DNA of 5,193 nucleotides from Reyranella sp. (GTDB lineage Bacteria > Pseudomonadota > Alphaproteobacteria > Reyranellales > Reyranellaceae), in NCBI GenBank assembly GCA_021732965.1, contig JAKFVZ010000016.1:1-5193 (forward strand), read 5' to 3'. How positions within the stretch are numbered: the first letter of the stretch is position 1; every line of letters starts with the position of its first letter. Positions 1-4,717 of this stretch are shown one piece after another. Position numbers and translations under genes: made by a program. Under the pieces are notes generated by a model. That model was not told the origin of the DNA and did not search any database. It worked only from the letters and a program-made list of their open reading frames with translations.

Positions 1-33
1 TGGTTCTGACCGCTTTCGCTTTATTAGCCGGCA

Positions 34-639
34 TCAAAGAGATTTTGGCAGCCACTTCAGAGTATTTGGATCCACAACAATACGCGGAGTCGGTGGCTGT
101 CGTTTTTTCGCTTTTGGAACGACAAGGTTTGGCTTCCCTGACCGCTTCGCCTGCCACTCCGCATCCAGATACATCAGGGCTTGTCGCGCATATGCGCAGT
201 AGCCTTCCATCTGCTTCAGAAGGTTGATTTCTGCATGCATCCACTCATAGGTGAAGCTCTCTGAAGGAAGCGCCGACTCGCCCAGAGCCACGTAGAAGAG
301 GCCGTGAACGTTGTATGGCTCGACGTTCAACGCGACCCAATGCGAGTGCGCAAAGGCGTTCCGAAGTTTCAGCGCTCCTCGCATTGCGCCTAGGGCGTCA
401 GCGTAAGGGGCCTTAAGGCCCGCGTTGCCGTAGTCGTCCACCGCAAGAGCGTCGGCGGTCGCAATGCGGGCCGTTTCTCCTCTGGTCCTGAAAAACACTC
501 GAAGCGCTTTCTTCGTGTCTCCCAACACATTTCCTAGGCACACGGCGAGCAGGAATTCGAGCTCGCCATATCCGCCGAGGATGCGTGCTATAATCATCGC
601 TTCATCTGGGCGATCTTCGAAAGCAGGATTGAAGCGCAT
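34..639 (-). CDS. hypothetical protein with a HEPN-like RNAFAH motif
   Basis: This is a 201-residue soluble protein with no signal peptide or membrane segment. I do not recognise a named family with certainty. Residues about 15-110 look helical, and near position 93 there is RNAFAHSHW, which fits the R-x4-6-H motif (R93, H98) of HEPN domains. Those domains include RNases in toxin-antitoxin and defence systems as well as non-catalytic members. The C-terminus (about 165-201) is basic and proline-rich. I chose the ATG at 637-639 because GGGGGAG (652-658) lies about 12 bases upstream. A TTG at 658-660 in the same frame would add seven residues but would consume that ribosome-binding site. The gene is less GC-rich than its right-hand neighbours and points away from them, so it is probably a separate, possibly accessory, unit. 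A nucleotidyltransferase antitoxin partner is not visible, but only 33 bases remain downstream. The CDS is well supported; the HEPN label is inference. Confidence 0.8.
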   Translation of the reverse strand: MRFNPAFEDRPDEAMIIARILGGYGELEFLLAVCLGNVLGDTKKALRVFFRTRGETARIATADALAVDDYGNAGLKAPYADALGAMRGALKLRNAFAHSHWVALNVEPYNVHGLFYVALGESALPSESFTYEWMHAEINLLKQMEGYCAYARQALMYLDAEWQAKRSGKPNLVVPKAKKRQPPTPRIVVDPNTLKWLPKSL

Positions 640-790
640 GGCTGGAAAATTCTCCCCCAAGCTAGACCCGGTCTTTCAGCAGACCGTCGCCCGCATGCTG
701 GCGACTCCCCCACAGACGAACATGACAGGCATCCAGTCTTCCGCAACGTCGCGCTCAAGCCCATCGATTTCAACCGATAAACCAGGCTAA
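638..790 (+). CDS. possible 50-residue ORF with an F-x3-V-x-RML-x-TPP segment
   Basis: This short ORF runs from ATG (638-640) to TAA (788-790). AGGA at 625-628 lies nine bases upstream of the start, a reasonable ribosome-binding site. Residues 10-27 read DPVFQQTVARMLATPPQT. That resembles short alphaproteobacterial proteins of the general form DPxFxxxVxRMLxTPPxP, which I recall only as uncharacterised sequences. The second half is serine-rich and looks unconstrained. Its start shares the palindromic CATG with the start of the divergent gene on the minus strand. It may be a real microprotein, a decayed remnant of one, or chance; no other evidence separates these. Confidence 0.28.
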   Translation: MAGKFSPKLDPVFQQTVARMLATPPQTNMTGIQSSATSRSSPSISTDKPG

Positions 791-793
791 TTT

Positions 794-811
794 GGTATGT
801 GTTCGGTATGT
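794..811 (+). repeat. GGTATGT direct repeat, 11-base period
   Basis: GGTATGT occurs at 794-800 and again at 805-811, separated by GTTC. The 11-base centre-to-centre distance is about one helical turn, so both copies would face the same side of the DNA. The pair lies in the divergent intergenic region, about 75 bases before the start of the downstream hydrolase gene. It could be a regulator-binding site, but with only two copies of seven bases chance is possible. Confidence 0.25.
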
Positions 812-836
812 CTCCTTCCCAAACAACAGGGAGGAG
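812..836 (+). other. small hairpin in the leader of the DUF2817 gene
   Basis: CTCCTTCCC (812-820) can pair with GGGAGGAG (829-836) across an eight-base loop, giving an eight-pair stem with one bulged T. The right arm is purine-rich and Shine-Dalgarno-like, but no start codon lies at a usable distance: the nearest in-frame ATG (855) is 18 bases away. No T-run follows on either strand, so it is not an intrinsic terminator. A short palindrome, AGACGGCGTCT (838-848), follows immediately. Function is unknown. Confidence 0.25.
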
Positions 837-887
837 CAGACGGCGTCTTCTGAAATGTGTGAAGCCTTGGACGAGGTATCGTCGACC

Positions 888-1985
888 ATGAACAACATTG
901 CCTCCTTCGCCGCCGATTACAGCGAGGCGCGCGACAAGTTCCTGGCGGCCGCCCGGCTCGCCGACGCCGAGACCTTCCGCTACGACAACCCGACCAAGGG
1001 GCCGAAAGGCGAATCGCTGTCGACAGACGTTGCCTGGCTCGGCCCGGCCGACGCCACGAAGGTGATGGTGACGATCTCGTCCACGCACGGCGTCGAAGGC
1101 TATTGCGGCTCCGGCTTCCAGGTCGACTGGCTGGCCGGCATCGGCGCCTCCGGATTGCCCAGGGGCACGGCGGCTCTGTTCGTTCATGCGATAAACCCCT
1201 ACGGCTTCGCCTGGACGCGGCGCGTGACGGAGGAGGGCAACGACCTCAATCGCAACTATGTCGACCATTCCAGGCCCTATCCCGTAAACGAGGGCTACCT
1301 CGAGATCGCCGACGATCTCGTGCCGGCCGATTTCAGCGAGGCGGGACGGGCAGCGGCCGATGCTCGGCTGGCGGCCTACCGGCGCAAGGTGGGCGACGTC
1401 GAGTTCTTCCGCGCCGTCTCGGGCGGCCAGTACAGCCACGCCGACGGGATGTTCTACGGCGGCGGCGGGCCGGCCTGGTCCAACCGCACGCTCCACGCCA
1501 TCGTCGACCGCTATCTGAAGAGCCGCCAGGACGTGGCCGTGGTCGATTTCCACACCGGCCTCGGCCCGTATGGCTACGGCGAGCCGATCACGCATTACGA
1601 CATCGGCACCGGCGGTTCGCGGCGGGTCCGCAATTTCTGGGGCGAATCGGTCACCGAGTCGAAGAGGGGACAGACGGCCTCCCAGGCGCGCGACGGTCTC
1701 GGCCATTACGGGCTGAACCGGGTCCTGAAGGAGCCCCAGACCCGGCTCACCATGTGCACCCTGGAATACGGTACCTTCGACCGCGAGAGCGGCCAGAAGG
1801 CCTTCCGGGCCGATCACTGGCTGCATAAATACGGCGACCCGCTGGGCAAGGAAGCCGAGGCGGTGCGCAAGGCCATGCGGCGGCAGTTCTACCCCGAGAC
1901 CGACGACTGGAAGGAGGCGGTGCTGTTTCGCGGTCACCAGGTCGTGCGTCAGGCCATCGCCGGCCTGCAGAGGGGCGCCCTGTAG
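888..1985 (+). CDS. DUF2817 / M14-like zinc carboxypeptidase-type hydrolase
   Basis: This 365-residue protein matches the DUF2817 family, whose fold is related to M14 zinc carboxypeptidases and succinylglutamate desuccinylase/aspartoacylase enzymes. The expected residues are all visible. H67 and E70 in STHGVEG and H222 in VVDFHTG would bind zinc. N121-R122 in NDLNRNY corresponds to the M14 pair that holds a substrate carboxylate. E293 in CTLEYGTF is placed as the general base. It is therefore likely an active cytoplasmic peptidase or deacylase; the substrate is unknown. No signal peptide is seen. The ATG at 888 is chosen because it gives the usual family length and has GAGG (873-876) 11 bases upstream. 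An in-frame ATG at 855 and a TTG at 792 would add an N-terminal stretch unlike the family. The gene stands 65 bases before the GH17 gene, with no evident functional link to it. Confidence 0.92.
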   Translation: MNNIASFAADYSEARDKFLAAARLADAETFRYDNPTKGPKGESLSTDVAWLGPADATKVMVTISSTHGVEGYCGSGFQVDWLAGIGASGLPRGTAALFVHAINPYGFAWTRRVTEEGNDLNRNYVDHSRPYPVNEGYLEIADDLVPADFSEAGRAAADARLAAYRRKVGDVEFFRAVSGGQYSHADGMFYGGGGPAWSNRTLHAIVDRYLKSRQDVAVVDFHTGLGPYGYGEPITHYDIGTGGSRRVRNFWGESVTESKRGQTASQARDGLGHYGLNRVLKEPQTRLTMCTLEYGTFDRESGQKAFRADHWLHKYGDPLGKEAEAVRKAMRRQFYPETDDWKEAVLFRGHQVVRQAIAGLQRGAL

Positions 1986-2013
1986 CTTTTGGGGACAAGA
2001 GCCCTCGAAAAGC
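1985..2013 (+). terminator. weak hairpin just after the DUF2817 stop codon
   Basis: GCTTTT (1985-1990) pairs with AAAAGC (2008-2013). Inside it, GGGG (1991-1994) pairs with CCCT (2002-2005) after a two-base bulge, around a seven-base loop. It begins at the last base of the TAG stop, which suits a 3' end or stabilising structure. There is no T-tract after it on either strand, so it does not meet the usual definition of an intrinsic terminator. It may be a processing or attenuation stem instead. Confidence 0.28.
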
Positions 2014-2050
2014 CATACGTCCGCTCAGCGATCCTGCTACAAGCCTGTCC

Positions 2051-2467
2051 ATGCGTGCACTCGTGGCGCTGCTGGCTTTCGCGGTCGTAGCGGCTCTCAA
2101 TTTCCTGTGGTGGTGGGTTCCGAACCGGCCGGTCGACATCGCCGGCTGGAGCGCCGCGCCTCTCCAGAGCGTTTCCTTCGCGCCGTACAGGCCGGGCCAG
2201 AGCCCGCTGACGCGCACCTTCCCGACGCCCGATCAGATCGACGCCGATCTCAAGCGGCTGGAAGGCAAGGTCAAGGCGGTCCGCACCTATTCCTCGGGCG
2301 AGAACCTGGAGACGGTGCCGCAACGGGCGGGCAAGTACGGGCTCAAGGTCTGGCACGGTGCGTGGCTGAACAACAACGACAAGGAAAATCTCGAGCAGAT
2401 CAACCTGCTGATCGATCATGCCAACAAGTATAAGGACACGATCGAGCGGGTGATCGTCGGCAACTAG
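2051..2467 (+). CDS. N-terminal fragment of the GH17 protein (138 residues)
   Basis: As translated by the standard code, this piece ends at the amber codon. It carries the N-terminal hydrophobic segment (residues 2-24, ending in WWWVPN) and the first strands of the GH17 barrel. These include VRTYSS (77-82), a typical GH17 strand motif, and VIVGN (134-138), which stops one residue short of the catalytic glutamate. Alone it cannot form a complete barrel, so if released it should be an inactive membrane-tethered stub. The start at ATG 2051 is preferred because the hydrophobic segment begins immediately after it. The upstream bases contain TGCTACAAG (2035-2043), a possible -10 element, but no ribosome-binding site. 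Confidence 0.6.
   Translation: MRALVALLAFAVVAALNFLWWWVPNRPVDIAGWSAAPLQSVSFAPYRPGQSPLTRTFPTPDQIDADLKRLEGKVKAVRTYSSGENLETVPQRAGKYGLKVWHGAWLNNNDKENLEQINLLIDHANKYKDTIERVIVGN
2465..2467 (+). other. in-frame TAG at the expected GH17 acid/base glutamate codon
   Basis: The frame reads V-G-N-TAG-V-L-L-R. In GH17 enzymes the proton donor is the Glu of the VGNEV motif, so this codon (139 of the reconstructed gene) is expected to be GAG or GAA. One G-to-T change would turn GAG into TAG. No SECIS-like or pyrrolysine-type element was recognised after it, and TAG also serves as the ordinary stop of several genes here. Confidence 0.85.
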
Positions 2468-3982
2468 GTGCTCCTGCGCAAGGACCTGACGGCCAACGAG
2501 CTGCGCCGCTACATCCGACAGGTGAAGCAGCGGGTCACGCAGCCGGTGACCTACGCCGATGTCTGGGAATTCTGGCTGCGCAATCCGCAGCTGGCCGACG
2601 AGGTCGACTTCATCACGATCCACATCCTCCCCTACTGGGAGGACGAGCCGATCGGCGTGGACCGCAGGGAAGCCGACGGCAAGCTCGCGATCGAGAAGCA
2701 TCTGGTCGACATCTACAAGAAGGTCCAGGCGCGCTTCCCCGACAAGAAAATCGTGATCGGCGAGACCGGCTGGCCGAGCGACGGCCGCATGCGGTCCGAC
2801 GCACGCCCGGGCCGCGTCGAGCAGGTGAAGTATTTCTCGATCTTCCGCCAGGCCGCGGAGCGCGAGGGCTTCGACTACAACGTCATCGAGGCGTTCGACC
2901 AGTACTGGAAGGCCCGCCAGGAGGGCACTGTCGGCGCCGCCTGGGGTCTGCTGGACGCCCAGCGCCACGACAAGTTCGGACTCGGCAAGCCGGTGCGGGC
3001 GGAGCCGCACTGGCAGATCCTGTTCACCATCTCGACGATCGCCGGTGCCCTGCTGCTGCTGGCCTATGCCACACAGCGCAAGGCGCGCCACTGGAAGGGC
3101 ATCGTCATCTTCGCGTTCTTCGCCCAGCTCGTGGCGACCTGCTACGTCGAGGCGACCTGGGTCGACGTGACCCGCAACTTCTACTTCGAGCGGACCCTCG
3201 GCGTCGCCTTCTGGGCCATCCTGCTCGCCCTGTTCAGCTACGCGCTGCTGCGCGGCATCTCCGACAGCCTGACCGGCCAGATGGCCGACCCGTCGCTCTA
3301 CGGCGCACGGGTCCGCGAATCCTGGCGGGCGTGGCGCGAACTGCCGCGCTACCGCATCGTCCAGCGCACCGACCTGCTGGCGCAGATGCTCTATCTGGTG
3401 CTGACGCTGCTGTGCATCTTCTACCTCATCGTGATCAGCATCGACTGGTACGATGGCGTGATCCGCATCGGCGACTGGTTCCGCCAGATCGCCATCGACG
3501 GCCGGTATCGCGACTTTCCGATGTGGAGCTTCGTGATCCCGAGCATCGTGCTGATGCTGTGGAAGACCATCACCATCCTGCGCACCGAGCCCGTTGCGCG
3601 CGATCATCGCATCGCCAAGGCGCTCTCCTTCGGCCGCCTGCTGGGCTACGACGGCAGCCGCGGCTTCGTGCGCATGGACCGTCGTCTCAGCCGCTTCGCG
3701 CCTGTCCTGCCCGAGATCGTGCTGGCCTCGATGCTGATCTTCTGGGCCATCGTGCTGGTGGTGACGGAAGGTGCCATCAAGCTGCACGACGGCGGTGCAG
3801 GCGGTTTCGTCTCGGCCGATGGCGGCCGTTGGGTCATCCGTACGCTGTTCTGGAACACACAGGCCAACTGGTTCGCGTTTCTCGCGCTGCTGATGGCCGT
3901 GCCCTATGTCGCCACCATCTATGTCTCGGTGCGCGAACCACTGGCAGAACTGCCTCCGGACTCCTATACCAACAAGTGGTAG
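2468..3982 (+). CDS. C-terminal fragment of the GH17 membrane protein (about 504 residues)
   Basis: This open frame begins at GTG 2468, the codon directly after the TAG, and runs to TAG 3980-3982. That GTG has no Shine-Dalgarno site and would normally encode Val of VGNEV, so independent initiation is doubtful; termination-reinitiation is possible. The fragment contains the rest of the GH17 barrel, including the nucleophile motif GETGWPSDGR (Glu codon 2762-2764) and the late-barrel EAFDQYWK segment. Then come hydrophobic helices near 3013-3070, 3100-3163, 3197-3256, 3370-3436, 3515-3580, 3700-3775 and 3860-3935. The protein ends PPDSYTNKW. The next gene, coxG, starts 24 bases later with a good ribosome-binding site, suggesting one transcript. 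Confidence 0.6.
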   Translation: MLLRKDLTANELRRYIRQVKQRVTQPVTYADVWEFWLRNPQLADEVDFITIHILPYWEDEPIGVDRREADGKLAIEKHLVDIYKKVQARFPDKKIVIGETGWPSDGRMRSDARPGRVEQVKYFSIFRQAAEREGFDYNVIEAFDQYWKARQEGTVGAAWGLLDAQRHDKFGLGKPVRAEPHWQILFTISTIAGALLLLAYATQRKARHWKGIVIFAFFAQLVATCYVEATWVDVTRNFYFERTLGVAFWAILLALFSYALLRGISDSLTGQMADPSLYGARVRESWRAWRELPRYRIVQRTDLLAQMLYLVLTLLCIFYLIVISIDWYDGVIRIGDWFRQIAIDGRYRDFPMWSFVIPSIVLMLWKTITILRTEPVARDHRIAKALSFGRLLGYDGSRGFVRMDRRLSRFAPVLPEIVLASMLIFWAIVLVVTEGAIKLHDGGAGGFVSADGGRWVIRTLFWNTQANWFAFLALLMAVPYVATIYVSVREPLAELPPDSYTNKW

Positions 3983-3994
3983 GCGCCGAGAGCC

Positions 3995-3999
3995 GGGAG
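3995..3999 (+). promoter_or_regulatory. ribosome-binding site of coxG
   Basis: GGGAG lies seven bases before the ATG at 4007, within the 24-base gap after the GH17 stop codon. It fixes the coxG start and supports translation from the same mRNA as the upstream gene. Confidence 0.75.
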
Positions 4000-4006
4000 T
4001 TACGAA

Positions 4007-4465
4007 ATGGAAATCAAGGGTGAATACAGGATCGGTGCGTCGCGCGAGAAAGTCTTCGCGGCGCTGAACGACCAGGCGATTTTGCAGGCCTGCATTCCGG
4101 GCTGCGAATCGCTGGAGATGCTGTCTCCCACCGAGATGACGGCCAAGGTCAGGCTGCGCATCGGGCCGGTGAGCGCCGCCTTCGGTGGCAAGGTCACGCT
4201 GTCCGACATCGACCCGCCCAACGGCTATCGCATCTCCGGTGAAGGGCAGGGCGGTGTCGCCGGCTTCGCCAAGGGCGGTGCGGTCGTAACCCTGACCGAA
4301 GACGGCGGCGACACGATCCTGAAGTACGAGGTGGACGCCCAGGTCGGCGGCAAGATCGCCCAGGTGGGCGCGCGCCTGATCACCGGCACCGCCAAGAAGC
4401 TCGCGGATCAGTTCTTCGGCAAGTTCGCCGAAAGCGTCGGCGCGCCGCCGCCGGTCGCCGCCTGA
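4007..4465 (+). CDS. coxG: CO dehydrogenase accessory protein CoxG (SRPBCC fold)
   Basis: This 152-residue protein belongs to the CoxG group of the SRPBCC/START-like ligand-binding superfamily. It starts MEIKGEYRI, with the characteristic REKVFAALND segment at 13-22 and the CIPGCESLE motif at about 29-37. A GYRISGEGQGG strand and TAKKLADQFFGKF in the closing helix are also typical. In CO-oxidising alphaproteobacteria CoxG helps attach CO dehydrogenase to the cytoplasmic face of the inner membrane. Many CoxG proteins continue into a Pro/Ala linker and one membrane helix. This one stops at GAPPPVAA, and the helix is found in the overlapping ORF that follows. It has a clear ribosome-binding site, sits 24 bases after the GH17 gene, and precedes coxS, as expected for a cox-type cluster. 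Some CoxG homologues work with other molybdenum hydroxylases, so CO as substrate is likely but not certain. Confidence 0.93.
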   Translation: MEIKGEYRIGASREKVFAALNDQAILQACIPGCESLEMLSPTEMTAKVRLRIGPVSAAFGGKVTLSDIDPPNGYRISGEGQGGVAGFAKGGAVVTLTEDGGDTILKYEVDAQVGGKIAQVGARLITGTAKKLADQFFGKFAESVGAPPPVAA

Positions 4466-4590
4466 TGGCCATGCCGGGCGAGTCACCGCCGCCGGTTCCG
4501 TCTGCTGCAGTGCAGCGCGGTTTCCGGCACTGGACGATCATCGGCGGCGGCGCCGTCGTCCTGATTCTCGTTTTTCTTGCGAGTCGTTAG
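4465..4590 (+). CDS. 41-residue single-span membrane protein, likely detached CoxG tail
   Basis: The ATG at 4465-4467 overlaps the coxG stop (TGATG, 4463-4467), an arrangement typical of translational coupling. The product has a Pro/Ala-rich start (ESPPPVPSAA at 6-15) and a basic stretch with an aromatic edge (QRGFRHW at 17-23). One hydrophobic helix follows (about 24-39, TIIGGGAVVLILVFLA), then SR and the TAG at 4588-4590. Linker plus terminal helix is the layout of the C-terminal tail of longer CoxG proteins. It may therefore supply the membrane anchor in trans, or be the tail of a CoxG gene split by a frame change. An ATG two codons later (4471) is an alternative start. No ribosome-binding site other than coupling is evident. 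Annotation is by position and composition; no family match is claimed. Confidence 0.6.
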   Translation: MAMPGESPPPVPSAAVQRGFRHWTIIGGGAVVLILVFLASR

Positions 4591-4618
4591 CAGCTGGCGA
4601 CCGAAACTTGCAATTCCC

Positions 4619-4648
4619 TTGACCGCGCTGTGAGGGGCTTGCGAGAGT
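4619..4648 (+). promoter_or_regulatory. weak possible promoter for coxS
   Basis: CTTGACC (4618-4624) contains a good -35 core (TTGAC), but the expected -10 zone around 4642-4648 (GAGAGT) is a poor match. If real, it would give coxS its own transcription start in the 127-base gap after the small membrane ORF. No operator or terminator was convincing in this gap, so coxS may equally be read from upstream. Confidence 0.22.
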
Positions 4649-4702
4649 CGCGCCAATGATTTGCGGCAGCGCTCCGGCGCCCGCCGCGCGAACCAATACG
4701 TG

Positions 4703-4709
4703 AGGGGAG
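4703..4709 (+). promoter_or_regulatory. ribosome-binding site of coxS
   Basis: AGGGGAG lies eight bases before the ATG at 4718 and decides that start over the in-frame ATG six codons later (4736). Confidence 0.8.
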
Positions 4710-4717
4710 ATCTGAGT

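Larger units (their letters stand above)
2051..3982 (+). pseudogene. membrane GH17 beta-1,3-glucanase/glucanosyltransferase interrupted by one amber codon
   Basis: Read through the TAG at 2465-2467, this is one 643-codon gene. Residues 2-24 are a membrane anchor or uncleaved signal. Residues about 40-315 form a GH17 (beta/alpha)8 domain, and residues about 320-630 hold roughly seven hydrophobic helices. The GH17 family acts on beta-1,3-glucans. Rhizobial membrane members such as NdvC influence the linkage pattern of cyclic beta-1,3/1,6-glucans, so a periplasmic glucan-trimming or transferring role is the best guess. The nucleophile is present as E238 in IGETGWPS. The acid/base position, normally Glu in VGNEV, is the stop codon. 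Everything after it stays in frame with no further stop, frameshift or decay. That points to a very recent nonsense mutation (GAG to TAG), a base-call error or suppression, rather than an old pseudogene. No clear Shine-Dalgarno site precedes ATG 2051. Confidence 0.8.

Noticed and set aside
792..887. N-terminal extension of the DUF2817 protein from TTG 792 or ATG 855
   Set aside because: The added residues are unlike the family's N-terminus, the region holds the repeats and hairpin, and ATG 888 has a better-spaced GAGG.
594..1937. A 447-codon open frame on the minus strand
   Set aside because: It is antisense to the well-supported DUF2817 gene and runs into the HEPN-like gene; its composition is that of a mirror frame.
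2465..2467. Programmed insertion of pyrrolysine or selenocysteine at the GH17 stop
   Set aside because: Selenocysteine uses TGA, not TAG. Pyrrolysine machinery is not expected in this group, and no supporting element is visible. Nonsense mutation, sequence error or ordinary suppression is simpler.
4455..4470. Programmed -1 frameshift joining coxG to the small membrane ORF
   Set aside because: No slippery heptamer of the X-XXY-YYZ type precedes the coxG stop, so overlap coupling or an ancestral split is preferred.
1949..4486. An 845-codon open frame on the minus strand
   Set aside because: It lies opposite the GH17 and coxG genes, is rich in D, R, H and Q, has no recognisable domain or ribosome-binding site, and is explained by GC-rich codons of the plus-strand genes leaving no stops in the opposite frame.
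4663..4687. GC-rich hairpin (GCGGC...GCCGC) before coxS
   Set aside because: The stem is only five pairs with a long loop in very GC-rich sequence and no T-run, so it is indistinguishable from chance.
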